From: Massilia rubra
GTDB lineage: Bacteria > Pseudomonadota > Gammaproteobacteria > Burkholderiales > Burkholderiaceae_D
Length of the DNA stretch: 64,000 nt
Assembly: GCF_011682065.1 (NCBI RefSeq)
Contig: NZ_VUYU01000016.1
Location: 103,876-167,875, forward strand
Reading direction: 5' to 3'
The notes below the pieces were generated by a model. It was not told where the DNA came from, did not search any database, and saw only the letters and a list, made by a program, of their open reading frames with translations. Positions 29,256 to 37,493 of the stretch are shown here, piece after piece. Each line of letters opens with the position of its first letter. Positions within the stretch are counted from its first letter, which is position 1. Made by a program: the position numbers and the translations under genes.

Positions 29256-29382
29256 TTAGAGGCTCCATTGTCGCAGGGTCTTTGGTTCGCCAGCGACCTC
29301 ATCGGTAGGTTAATTGATTCGGGTTTCGTATAGTCTTTCGGCTCCGGGATTTCATTGCCGCTGCGTTTTGAAAATCTTTGTG

Positions 29383-30120
29383 TTACTCGGTCAAAAACCG
29401 CCACAATGTCGCCAGCAAGTCCTCTTTCGACACAAACGCACGCTGCGCATCGTCGCGATCGCGGATCAGGATAATCTGGCCCATGCCGGGAGATAGTATT
29501 TCAATGACTTTCTTCCGGTAGTTCGTTATTTCAAGAAAACCGTTTACGACGCCATCCAGGTTGTCGATTTCACGCAGGACGGTCGCATAGTTGACGAAGG
29601 AACCCGCTCCGTATGTCCCGCCACCCGTTTTCGGGTTATCGAAATACAGAAAGGTTTTCGGCGCGACTTCCCGTTGCCAATTCTGCGTATCGACCATTTT
29701 TCTGCGCAAAAAATAGAAATCGTCGATCAATTCGTCGCCTGAAAATTCGGATTGATGCACCGGAAAACAAAGAAGCAAGCGATCGCGTTTGTCGTCCAGG
29801 ATGCCTTTGAAATGGGAATGAAAATTTGGCGGGGCCAGTATCAAATGTGAAAATCCATATTTATTGAATGCAAGCGGATGAATTTTCAAATGCGCGGCTG
29901 CGATGAACAGAGGCGCGTTCAATAATATGGATGAGGCGAAATCATCATCTGCGATATTGTCTGATATGACCAGCAAATCATTACCTTCGGTGGACGTATC
30001 CCCGAAGCGAAAGTAATTGTAGCAAGTTGTTGTCGGCAGCTCTTCCGACGCTCGTGTAATCCCGTGTTCCAGATCGATAACGCCGGAAAAATTGGCGACT
30101 ATATCATTGCGATTCAACAT
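29383..30120 (-). CDS. hypothetical protein, 245 aa
   Basis: Soluble protein from ATG 30120 (MLNRNDIVANFSGVIDLEHG). It has an aromatic, acidic composition (YNYFRFGDTSTEG, FYFLRRKMVDTQNW) and no export signal. No family recognised. It is intact, unlike several neighbours, and on the same strand as the rest of the island. An immunity or accessory role is possible from context only. Confidence 0.6.
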   Translation of the reverse strand: MLNRNDIVANFSGVIDLEHGITRASEELPTTTCYNYFRFGDTSTEGNDLLVISDNIADDDFASSILLNAPLFIAAAHLKIHPLAFNKYGFSHLILAPPNFHSHFKGILDDKRDRLLLCFPVHQSEFSGDELIDDFYFLRRKMVDTQNWQREVAPKTFLYFDNPKTGGGTYGAGSFVNYATVLREIDNLDGVVNGFLEITNYRKKVIEILSPGMGQIILIRDRDDAQRAFVSKEDLLATLWRFLTE

Positions 30121-30182
30121 ATTCAGTTCTCTGCGTGCCTGTTAAGAAATGGAGCTTATCCAGGCCGTTCATCAAGCCGGGC

Positions 30183-30884
30183 TCACGGGCGTGGGGTAGT
30201 CGCTTCCAGGACCGGCGTCAGAAAATCGTCGTAGATCGACAGCGTCACCATGTACGCGATCTCATCCGATAACGCGCCAGACGGCGCATCCCCATACCGT
30301 TTGCGTTCCAGTTCAATGGAAATGATGCGTTTCTCATTTTTCCAGCTGACCATCTTCACGCGCTGGAGTGGGCTTTCCAAGGTAGTATCGACGAATGCGG
30401 CCCGCACTGCTTGCATTGACGGATAACTGCGCTGGGTCTCGCCTGAATAAAGAACCGTCGTTCGGTCTTTGTCTCGCGTCCAGCCCGCCTTGTCAATGAT
30501 GGCCGCAGTCCTCTCGCACCACGCCAGCCCGGCATCGAGGGACATCATCCTCGAACTTGGCCTGTCGTCAATGTGATTGACGACGCTATTTCTGATGATC
30601 ATGGCGATCGATTCCATTCCGGAAATCGAAAAACCACGAACAGGATGGACGTAGCGCAACTCATGAGTAAAATCCTCGTGATATTCCGAACGCATTCCAT
30701 TGGGCATGACCTCATGAAAAATGACGCGGCTGGCTGAATCCCGCGCGACGTCGCTCGCCGTCATTCCCAAACCCACTGATACCTTGGGCTCGGCCACATC
30801 AACCACCGCTTGTAGTTTTCCACAGGCAGGCAGGAAGGAAATCATTCCAAGCAATGCGACAAGAATAGGACGGGAAACATACAT
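30183..30884 (-). CDS. putative lipoprotein, unknown function
   Basis: The start MYVSRPILVALLGMISFLPAC is a short basic and hydrophobic signal ending in a Cys at residue 21. LPAC is a weaker-than-consensus lipobox because of the Pro. The mature part of about 210 residues has no recognised domain (SRVIFHEVMPNGMRSEYHED, LDAGLAWCERTAAIIDKAGW). ATG at 30884. It probably resides in a membrane facing the periplasm. Context is the low-G+C island. Confidence 0.6.
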   Translation of the reverse strand: MYVSRPILVALLGMISFLPACGKLQAVVDVAEPKVSVGLGMTASDVARDSASRVIFHEVMPNGMRSEYHEDFTHELRYVHPVRGFSISGMESIAMIIRNSVVNHIDDRPSSRMMSLDAGLAWCERTAAIIDKAGWTRDKDRTTVLYSGETQRSYPSMQAVRAAFVDTTLESPLQRVKMVSWKNEKRIISIELERKRYGDAPSGALSDEIAYMVTLSIYDDFLTPVLEATTPRP

Positions 30885-30944
30885 TGGATTACCATTTTTC
30901 AGTGAGGGCGGGATGGACAGTGCCTGCGGGATGCTGGGCGATGA

Positions 30945-31409
30945 TTACTTTTCTGAAAGATTTATGTCCGAAATCATCAATTCTCCTGTTTCAAGATCAA
31001 CGACACCCCTGTGAATGGCGCTGCCACAAATCTCCCAGCCATACAGATCATAGTCGTCGGAAATATAGTTAACCCCCTCAATAACATTGTCCGAAGACGA
31101 AATGCATGTTATGCAGATGATGACGCCCTCTTCCAGTTCGATGTTGGCCCCGTTAATACGTGTGCATGCACTGCATCCCCAAAAATCGATGAAATTGAAC
31201 GAACTGGATATTGTTGGCTGAACAAGGCACACGTAGCCGCAGTCCGGGATGCACGTATCCAGATCCAGCCTGGACCCGATTGTGTAGCTCGCCAACTGCG
31301 CGCGCACACAAATTTTGGTTTGTAAGTTAGTGCGACTGTCGGCTTGCGAGACAGAATCGCAAAAAGCACATTTCATGTTCCCGACGATATAGTCGTAACC
31401 GTAACTCAT
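30945..31409 (-). CDS. Cys-rich hypothetical protein (zinc-binding-like)
   Basis: From ATG 31409 (MSYGYDYIVGNMKCAFCDSV), 154 residues. Several Cys pairs suggest metal sites: CAFC near residue 13, CGYVC, CSAC and CITC. The C-terminal half is acidic (EGVNYISDDYDLYGWEICGS). No family recognised. The paired CxxC motifs suggest a small zinc-ribbon protein. Confidence 0.58.
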   Translation of the reverse strand: MSYGYDYIVGNMKCAFCDSVSQADSRTNLQTKICVRAQLASYTIGSRLDLDTCIPDCGYVCLVQPTISSSFNFIDFWGCSACTRINGANIELEEGVIICITCISSSDNVIEGVNYISDDYDLYGWEICGSAIHRGVVDLETGELMISDINLSEK

Positions 31410-31472
31410 TTTTTCACGCCTTTCTGCTGAAGGACCGCCGTACATTAGCCGATACGGGCTCTCCGCGCTCCG

Positions 31473-31868
31473 CTACGCAATGTATTTTGCGACGAGACGG
31501 TCAAGCGTGGCGGCATCAATATGAGAAATGTCATTGTCCAGCATAACCTCTACCGATTCATCGATTTTACTGATCACTAGCGTGAAAAACTCAATTGGCG
31601 GCGCTCCGTGCCAATGAATGAAAAACTTACTCTTCATCGTCTTCTGGTCTATCTCTACCAGAACGCGGCGGCCACTCATGTCTTCCCAATGTTGGTTAGG
31701 CCCCAATTCAAATATCGGCGATAAGTTATATGTTATGCGCCATTGATTCTCTTTGGTCTGACTTCCGTTCATGGTGACGCACTCCTTAAACCATTCTGGA
31801 AGCGTGCTCGCCGGATGCCGCATAGCATACTCTGCGGCAGCTATAACAACAGCCCTGTCAAAATCCAT
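31473..31868 (-). CDS. putative immunity protein, paralogue of 26296-26697
   Basis: 131 residues from ATG 31868 (MDFDRAVVIAAAEYAMRHPA). It aligns end to end with the 26296-26697 product: PEWFKECVTM / PKWFNSCVNM, SGRRVLVEID / SGRRVLVEVD, NDISHIDAATLD / KDISQIDETTIE. Its codons are more G+C-rich than those of the other copy, so the two are not a recent exact duplication. Function unknown; the pair brackets the toxin/immunity-like island in direct orientation. Confidence 0.6.
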   Translation of the reverse strand: MDFDRAVVIAAAEYAMRHPASTLPEWFKECVTMNGSQTKENQWRITYNLSPIFELGPNQHWEDMSGRRVLVEIDQKTMKSKFFIHWHGAPPIEFFTLVISKIDESVEVMLDNDISHIDAATLDRLVAKYIA

Positions 31869-31966
31869 ATATGTTCTCGTGCTGAGTTAATTCTTTCAAG
31901 CGGAAAGTGACATTGACGCCGGCAAAAACCGGCAGACTGATTCGACGTTCTGATAGCGCTGATCTG

Positions 31967-32152
31967 TCAGTCGGGCGCATCGGATGAGGGCGGATTTTTC
32001 CGGTTTCGCATCAGGAATTTTTTCCCCGCCGTGAGCGCGAAAAATATTCCCGCCAGCGCAAACCCCGCCGCATATTCCTTCGACGACATCGCAAAAAACA
32101 GCGCGCCGGCCAGGAGGAAGCACACCACAGCGGTGAGAAGAGGATTTTTCAT
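31967..32152 (-). CDS. small membrane protein, 61 aa
   Basis: ATG at 32152 (MKNPLLTAVVCFLLAGALFF) behind a good purine-rich site. Two hydrophobic segments (residues about 5-20 and 28-43) are followed by a basic, polar tail (KKFLMRNRKNPPSSDAPD). A longer frame through 32653 covers the next gene in another frame and is not credible. Unknown function. Confidence 0.55.
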   Translation of the reverse strand: MKNPLLTAVVCFLLAGALFFAMSSKEYAAGFALAGIFFALTAGKKFLMRNRKNPPSSDAPD

Positions 32153-32220
32153 GAAAGGCAAGCCCGGTATTGTCGCAGATCGTCGAGTATGACCTGCAAG
32201 CGCGCGCGTATCAAGCGCGC

Positions 32221-32640
32221 TTACTTGGGTGGCAGCATCTCGTCGGCCCGCTCGCGCCAGCGTCGCGGACGATATCCAGGGTCGCGTTTGGCCGGCCACA
32301 CGAAGGACGTGAACATGAAGATCGACACGCACAGCAGCGGCAGCATCACTCCCAGCACGGCAGGCTCGGGATAACGGTAGATCATGGCGCCGCCCGCGAT
32401 CAATTGAAACAGGACGATCAGCACCGCCAGTGTGCGCCGCCAGGCCGAGCGCAGGGTCCGATAACCGACCACGGCAAAGAAAAAGTATCCGCAAGCAAAG
32501 GCGAGAATGCCGGCGCCCATGACCAGCAAGGTCGCGCCGCCCGCAAACGGATGCAGTTGCGCCGGCGGCAGCAAGGTCAGCGAAGTGGCGAACAGGGCCG
32601 CCAGGCCCGCCAGGAAGGCGAGCGCCTGTAGAAGTAACAT
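32221..32640 (-). CDS. hypothetical integral membrane protein, 139 aa
   Basis: ATG at 32640 (MLLLQALAFLAGLAALFATS). Four hydrophobic segments span residues about 5-25, 32-58, 68-88 and 93-115, followed by a basic tail (WPAKRDPGYRPRRWRERADE). No family recognised. Upstream sequence in the same frame crosses repeat DNA and is rejected as coding. It lies 68 bp upstream of the 61-aa membrane protein gene on the same strand. Confidence 0.65.
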   Translation of the reverse strand: MLLLQALAFLAGLAALFATSLTLLPPAQLHPFAGGATLLVMGAGILAFACGYFFFAVVGYRTLRSAWRRTLAVLIVLFQLIAGGAMIYRYPEPAVLGVMLPLLCVSIFMFTSFVWPAKRDPGYRPRRWRERADEMLPPK

Positions 32641-32754
32641 CCGGACTCCGCATGATGCGACGGACTCGTGTCCGGCATGGTTCAAAGGAAAAATTGCATG
32701 ATATTTATTAAACTTGTCGAAACATAACACATGTTTCAATGCGGTGCCAACGGG

Positions 32755-32826
32755 GCGCGCCAAGGCGGTGCGCCAAGGCGAGGCGCTAAGGCGGCGCGCC
32801 AAGGCGAGGCGCCAAGGCGGCGCGCT
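32755..32826. repeat. 13-bp tandem repeat, about 5.5 copies
   Basis: Variants of GCGCGCCAAGGCG, including GTGCGCCAAGGCG and AGGCGCCAAGGCG, follow each other without gaps. The array lies 45 bp upstream of the UPF0178 gene. Confidence 0.88.
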
Positions 32827-32870
32827 ATACTTCGCGCACCCGCTGCTAACCCGCTAAGAAAGAACTGAAG

Positions 32871-33329
32871 ATGATGCAAATCTGGGTCGATGCCGATGCC
32901 TGTCCGGTCGTGATCAAAGACATCCTGTACCGTGTGGCCGAGCGCCTGCAACTGAACGTGACCCTGGTCGCCAACCAGCTCATGCGGGTGCCGCCGTCGC
33001 GCTTCGTGCGCGCGGTGCAGGTGCCGTCCGGGGCCGATGTGGCCGATGCCGAAATCGTGCGCCTGCTTAATCCAGGCGACCTGGTGGTGACGGGTGACAT
33101 TCCCCTGGCCGCCGACGTGCTGCTCAAGGGCGGCTTTGCGCTCAACCCGCGCGGCGAGTTCTATACCAACGACAACATCGCGCAGATGCTCACCATGCGC
33201 AAGTTCATGGATGAATTGCGCGGCAGCGGCGTGGACACCGGCGGCCCGGCGCCCTTCGGCCAGGCCGACCGCCAGAACTTCGCCAACCAGCTCGACCGCC
33301 ACCTGGCGCGCCACGTCAAACGCCCCTGA
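32871..33329 (+). CDS. UPF0178 (YaiI/YqxD, DUF188) family protein
   Basis: Small soluble protein with a likely PIN-like nuclease fold. [20 protein letters not shown] holds the conserved DADACP motif, [15 protein letters not shown] and [17 protein letters not shown] follow, and [13 protein letters not shown] is diagnostic. 152 residues. Either of two adjacent ATGs (32871 or 32874) may be used. No partner is evident nearby. Confidence 0.92.
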   Translation: MMQIWVDADACPVVIKDILYRVAERLQLNVTLVANQLMRVPPSRFVRAVQVPSGADVADAEIVRLLNPGDLVVTGDIPLAADVLLKGGFALNPRGEFYTNDNIAQMLTMRKFMDELRGSGVDTGGPAPFGQADRQNFANQLDRHLARHVKRP

Positions 33330-33387
33330 ACCGGCGTACAATCACGGCACGTTCCGATGAACAGCGACGACTTCTGCAAAGGTCACC

Positions 33388-33615
33388 ATGAAGGTCTTAC
33401 GTATTTTTGGCATCTTGGTCGCCGTGCTTGCCATGGTCGGCTTCGGGTTGTGCGGGGTGCTCGGCGTGATGATCGGTTTCCGGCCATACGCCGATGCGGC
33501 AAACATGTTCGATGAAACTTTTTTCATGGGCCTGGCTGGGCTGGCGATCTTCGCCACGCTTGCCTGGTTTCTTGGTAGAAAGCTGTATAGAGCGTTCAGC
33601 GCACCCGGTAAGTGA
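33388..33615 (+). CDS. small membrane protein, paralogue of 33787-34023
   Basis: 75 residues with two membrane segments (MKVLRIFGILVAVLAMVGFG and FMGLAGLAIFATLAWFLG). It shares AMVGxGxCGVLG with the 78-residue protein just downstream, so the pair is a tandem duplication. Function unknown; it leads the group that includes the Lgt-like and radical SAM genes. Confidence 0.6.
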   Translation: MKVLRIFGILVAVLAMVGFGLCGVLGVMIGFRPYADAANMFDETFFMGLAGLAIFATLAWFLGRKLYRAFSAPGK

Positions 33616-33786
33616 GTCGGCCTTCGCTACCATCGGGGACCTTGAAAAACCGTAGCGAGCGGCGCAAGTTTCGTTCGAGAAGCGCAACCGTACGAAGGTA
33701 CGGTGAGCATCGCAGGGCGAAAATTGCGCTGCGCAGTAGGTTTTCCGAGGTCACCATCGTGACGCACATTTTCTCGTGAGGCAGCT

Positions 33787-34023
33787 GTGTCCTTTCTACG
33801 CACCGTCGTCTTGTTGATTGCCTTGATCGCCATGGTCGGCATCGGCGCATGTGGCGTGCTCGGGCTGTATCTTGCCGCGCACTCGGGACCTGCGGCAGCG
33901 CCGAACGAATTGCTCGTCTTTGGGCTCATCGGCGTGACCATTTCCGCCATGCTTGGCTGGGGTATCTACCGCCGCTTGCGCAAGACAGGCGCGCCGCCAG
34001 CGCCGCCGCAGTCGGAGCAATGA
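33787..34023 (+). CDS. small membrane protein preceding the Lgt-like gene
   Basis: Starts at GTG 33787 (MSFLRTVVLLIALIAMVGIG). Two membrane segments and a short Pro-rich tail, 78 residues. It contains IGAC-G, which resembles a lipobox, but the paralogue has FGLC-G at the same place, so lipidation is not supported by conservation. Its stop overlaps the ATG of the Lgt-like gene by 4 bp, which shows translational coupling. Confidence 0.6.
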   Translation: MSFLRTVVLLIALIAMVGIGACGVLGLYLAAHSGPAAAPNELLVFGLIGVTISAMLGWGIYRRLRKTGAPPAPPQSEQ

Positions 34024-34784
34024 CGCTCCCCCTATCCCCCGGCGTCGCCCACGCCGTACACCTGCTGTTCGAATGGACGGCAGTTGCCGTCGGCATGCAG
34101 CTGTACCGGCGCCAGCGCGCGCGTGCCGGCGCCAGCGGTATCCTGAGCAACAGCGGCTACGCTGTGGTCATCGGCTGCATCCTCGGCGCCGCCATCGGCA
34201 ACAAGCTGGTGTTCTGGATCGAGTACCCGCACCTGTGGGCCGCGCAAGCGGGTACCATCAGCGTCTGGATGTCCGGAACGTCGATTGTCGGCGGCCTGCT
34301 CGGCGGCCTGCTGGGTGTGGAAATCGCCAAGAAATTGACCGGCCAGCGCCACTCCACCGGCGACCAGTTCGTGCTGCCGCTGATGGTCGGCATCGCGCTT
34401 GGGCGCGTCGGCTGTTTTCTCGCGGGCCTGAACGACGGCACCTACGGCAAGGCCACCGCGCTGCCGTGGGGCGTCGATTTCGGCGACGGCATTGCGCGCC
34501 ACCCCACCCAGCTGTATGACATCCTGTTCGTGCTCGCGTGGGGTGGCCTGCTGCTGGCGCTGCGCGCGCGCTGGCGCGACAAACCGGGCCTGATGTTCAA
34601 GCTGTTCTTGTCCGGCTACCTGCTCTGGCGCCTGGCCGTCGACGCCATCAAGCCGCTGCGCTACGATTACGGCGCGGGCCTGGGCGGCGTGCAGCTGGTC
34701 TGCGTGGCCGCGCTACTTTGTTATCTCCCTTTACTCGCCAGGCAGCTCGGCGGGCCGGCGCCACTGAAAGCGATCGAACCATGA
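34020..34784 (+). CDS. prolipoprotein diacylglyceryl transferase-like (Lgt-family) protein
   Basis: Polytopic inner-membrane protein of 254 residues. It keeps the Lgt signature regions SGTSIVGGLLGGLLG, GIALGRVGCFLAGLNDGTYG (like GRxGNFxNxE) and ARHPTQLYD (like HPSQLYE). True Lgt moves diacylglycerol from phosphatidylglycerol onto lipoprotein cysteines. The changed second motif and the setting suggest a paralogue, not the housekeeping enzyme. ATG 34020 overlaps the upstream stop, and its own stop overlaps the radical SAM start at 34781 (ATGA), so the genes are strictly coupled and may act on one lipid or protein substrate. Confidence 0.75.
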   Translation: MTLPLSPGVAHAVHLLFEWTAVAVGMQLYRRQRARAGASGILSNSGYAVVIGCILGAAIGNKLVFWIEYPHLWAAQAGTISVWMSGTSIVGGLLGGLLGVEIAKKLTGQRHSTGDQFVLPLMVGIALGRVGCFLAGLNDGTYGKATALPWGVDFGDGIARHPTQLYDILFVLAWGGLLLALRARWRDKPGLMFKLFLSGYLLWRLAVDAIKPLRYDYGAGLGGVQLVCVAALLCYLPLLARQLGGPAPLKAIEP

Positions 34785-36247
34785 GCCGGAAAATCCGACC
34801 CTACCTGTTTTACGACACCACCACCTCGGTGTGCTCCACCTGTCTGCATCCGGTCGAGGCCAAGATCATCTTCAAGGGCAGCGACGTCTTCATGGACAAA
34901 TGGTGCAGCGCGCACGGCGCCGAAAGGGTGCTGGTGAGCGACGATGTCGATTACTACCGCCTGTGCCGCGAAGTCTTCGTCAAGCATCCCGAGATGCCGC
35001 AGACCTTCAACACGCCCATGCAATACGGCTGCCCGTACGACTGCGGCCTGTGCCCCGACCACATGCAGCACTCCTGTTTGTCGATCGTCGAAATCACCGA
35101 CAACTGCAACCTGAACTGCCCCGTGTGCTACGCCGAAAGCGGCACCCACCGCGAACAGCACAAACCCTTCGACGACATCATCAAGATGCTCGATGCGGTC
35201 GTCGCCAACGAGGGCGAAGCGGACGTGATGCAGCTCTCCGGCGGCGAGCCGACCCTGCACCCGCGCTTCTGGGACATTCTCGACGCGGCCAAGGCGCGCC
35301 CGATCAAGCACGTGATGGTCAACACCAACGGCATCGTGCTGGCGCAGGACCCGGCCTTCGCGCGCCGCCTGGCCACCTACGCGCCCGGCATCGAGGTGTA
35401 CCTGCAGTTCGATTCCCTGCGCAGCGACGTGCACAAGGCGCTGCGCGGCGCCGACCTGACCCGCATCCGCGCGCAGGCCCTGGCCAACCTGAACGCGGCG
35501 CAGTTGTCGACCACCTTGGTGGTCACGCTCAAGAAGGGCCTCAACGACGACGAAATCGGCGCCATCATCGACTTCGCGCTGACCCAGCCCTGCGTGCGCG
35601 GCGTGACCTTGCAGCCGATCCAGGATGCCGGCCGGGTGGAACGGTACGATCCGCGCGTGCACCGGCTGACCGTGTCGGAAGTGCGCCGCAAGATCACCGA
35701 ACAGACGTCCCTGTTCACGCTGGCCGATATCGTGCCGGTGCCCTGCAATCCGGATACGCTGGCCATGGCGTACGCGCTCAAGACGGGCGATCAGGTGGTG
35801 CCGCTGACGCGCTACCTCGATCCGCAAACGCTGGTCGAAGGCAGCAGCAACACCATCGTCTTCGAACGCGACGAGACGCTGAAAAAGAGCATGAAGGAGC
35901 ACATCTTCAAACTGTTCGCGACCAATCATTCGCCCGAGTCGCAGGCCAACTGCCTGTCGGAGTTGATGTGCTGCCTGCCGCTGATCGACGCGCCGGCAGG
36001 CCTGAGTTACGACAATGTGTTCCGCGTGCTGATCGTGCAGTTCATGGACGCGTATTCGCTCGACGTGCGCGCGCTGAAAAAATCATGCATCCACTTTGCG
36101 CAACCGGACGGGAAGATGATCCCGTTCGAAAGCTATAACCTGCTGTACCGCAGCGGCGAGCAATTGGCCACGATCCGCGCCAGCATCGCGCAGCAGACCG
36201 CGCAGCGCGCAAGCGTGCGCAAGGTCATTCCGATCGGCGCGCAGTAA
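34781..36247 (+). CDS. Cys-rich radical SAM protein (tetraether-synthase/MJ0619-like family)
   Basis: 488-residue radical SAM enzyme from ATG 34781 (MSRKIRPYLFYDTTTSVCST). The SAM-cluster motif is CNLNCPVC (Cys109, 113, 116), followed by a GGEPTLH motif. The N-terminus carries additional likely cluster cysteines: CSTC (18, 21), Cys42 and CPYDCGLC (84, 88, 91), plus Cys99. This pre-motif resembles the archaeal MJ0619/Tes group, which joins lipid chains, and related bacterial proteins; that family link is from memory. Overlap with the Lgt-like gene suggests a joint lipid or lipoprotein modification. Confidence 0.75.
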   Translation: MSRKIRPYLFYDTTTSVCSTCLHPVEAKIIFKGSDVFMDKWCSAHGAERVLVSDDVDYYRLCREVFVKHPEMPQTFNTPMQYGCPYDCGLCPDHMQHSCLSIVEITDNCNLNCPVCYAESGTHREQHKPFDDIIKMLDAVVANEGEADVMQLSGGEPTLHPRFWDILDAAKARPIKHVMVNTNGIVLAQDPAFARRLATYAPGIEVYLQFDSLRSDVHKALRGADLTRIRAQALANLNAAQLSTTLVVTLKKGLNDDEIGAIIDFALTQPCVRGVTLQPIQDAGRVERYDPRVHRLTVSEVRRKITEQTSLFTLADIVPVPCNPDTLAMAYALKTGDQVVPLTRYLDPQTLVEGSSNTIVFERDETLKKSMKEHIFKLFATNHSPESQANCLSELMCCLPLIDAPAGLSYDNVFRVLIVQFMDAYSLDVRALKKSCIHFAQPDGKMIPFESYNLLYRSGEQLATIRASIAQQTAQRASVRKVIPIGAQ

Positions 36248-36267
36248 ACCGCACGGCGGGACGTGCT

Positions 36268-37026
36268 TCAACGCTGCGCGCGTTTGCTGGCAACGACCTC
36301 GCCGAGGGAATGCGCTCCGGGTGCGTACAGCGCCAGGCCGGCGCCGGCAACGGCCATGGTCAGCGCCGCCGCCAGGAACACCCGGCGGGTGCGGCGGATG
36401 GCCGCCTCGATCCAGTGGACGCGGTCGAGGCCCCGAAGGCGGCGATACAGGCTGGCCGACAGCAGCCCGTCGACCAGCAGCTCTGCAAACAGCAGCGGCG
36501 CCGACGACACCAGCGAGAACATCATGAAGATGGCGGCCCCGAGGGCGGCGCCCAAGGCCGCGAGCAGCGCCAGGGGAATGAGCAGGTCTTCGGCGTCGCC
36601 AACCGCCTCGAGCGTTTTGTCGATGCCGTTCTCGCCGATGTCGGACAAGATCCCGCTGCCGGGCGAGTCGAAGTTGGCGCTTGCGCCGCCGCCGTCGAAG
36701 CTGCCGCCGCCGCCGCTCCAGGAGGGGCCGGAGCCACCTCTGGACGGCGTCAGGTCCGGCAGAACGGCATCGCCGCCGGGCCAGCGCAGCCATAGCCACA
36801 GCAACAACAGGAAGACGAGATAGGCGACGGCGATCGATGCCGGATAGCGCAGCCACATGGACTGCATGCCGGCCGCCAGCAGCAGGAAGGAAGCCAGGAA
36901 GCCCGCCGCGCCGGTGAGTGTAACGAGCAGCAGCATCTGCAAGCGCGGATAGCTGTCGCGTTCGAGCTTGCCGCGCAGGCGAGCGATGTCGCGCTCGCGC
37001 TGCGGGACGGGCTGACGCCTTCTCAT
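36268..37026 (-). CDS. hypothetical membrane protein with Gly/Ser linker
   Basis: 252 residues from ATG 37026 (MRRRQPVPQRERDIARLRGK). A basic N-terminus is followed by two membrane segments, a low-complexity Gly/Ser linker (SRGGSGPSWSGGGGSFDGGG), then two more hydrophobic regions and a basic tail. Layout recalls bacterial DUF2207-like or TPM-associated proteins, but I see no clear family. It is convergent with the radical SAM gene. Confidence 0.6.
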   Translation of the reverse strand: MRRRQPVPQRERDIARLRGKLERDSYPRLQMLLLVTLTGAAGFLASFLLLAAGMQSMWLRYPASIAVAYLVFLLLLWLWLRWPGGDAVLPDLTPSRGGSGPSWSGGGGSFDGGGASANFDSPGSGILSDIGENGIDKTLEAVGDAEDLLIPLALLAALGAALGAAIFMMFSLVSSAPLLFAELLVDGLLSASLYRRLRGLDRVHWIEAAIRRTRRVFLAAALTMAVAGAGLALYAPGAHSLGEVVASKRAQR

Positions 37027-37050
37027 GCGTGACACAGGAGGCCCTGGCCG

Positions 37051-37422
37051 TCAGGTGTCAGGCGTGTGGCACACCGCTTCGATATTGTGGCCATCGGGGC
37101 CGATGACGAAGGCGCCGTAATAGTCCGGATGGTAGTGGGCGCGGATGCCCGGCGCGCCGTTATCCTTCGCACCCGCTTCGAGCGCGGCGGCATAAAACTG
37201 GCGCACCTGCTCGCGGCTCCCGGCCGCGAAGGCGATGTGCATGGGGCTTTGCGTGGCGCTGTGCTCGCCGAACCAGAACTCGGGCTTGGATTGCTTGCCC
37301 ATGCCGATCCAGCCCTTGACTTCGGTGATGATGGTGATGCCCAAGGGCGCCAGCGCCTTGGTGAAGAAGGTCTTGGCGTGTTCGCTGTTGCTCACTGCAA
37401 TGCCAAGATGGTCGATGATCAT
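37051..37422 (-). CDS. VOC family protein (glyoxalase/bleomycin-resistance fold)
   Basis: Small metalloenzyme-fold protein of 123 residues. MIIDHLGIAVSNSEHAKTFF has the usual N-terminal metal His, MHIAFAAGSREQVRQFYAAA the second half, and YYGAFVIGPDGHNIEAVCH the terminal motif with the acidic ligand. Substrate unknown. It is 24 bp downstream of no obvious partner and probably monocistronic. Confidence 0.88.
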   Translation of the reverse strand: MIIDHLGIAVSNSEHAKTFFTKALAPLGITIITEVKGWIGMGKQSKPEFWFGEHSATQSPMHIAFAAGSREQVRQFYAAALEAGAKDNGAPGIRAHYHPDYYGAFVIGPDGHNIEAVCHTPDT

Positions 37423-37493
37423 GCTCGCTCCATGTCGTTACAATCACTCAATCATAATTGAATGGCAATGTACGGGCAAGCGCCGTCACGGCC

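Noticed and set aside
29256..29440. Open minus-strand frame reading into the leader of the 98-aa gene (FDRVTQRFSKRSGNE...)
   Set aside because: It overlaps the end of the 245-aa gene in another frame and may be chance. Unlike the other toxin-like tails it shows no conserved pattern.
33448..33456. Lipobox in the 75-aa small membrane protein
   Set aside because: Residues before the Cys (FGL) do not fit the consensus, so lipidation by the nearby Lgt-like protein is not supported for this copy.
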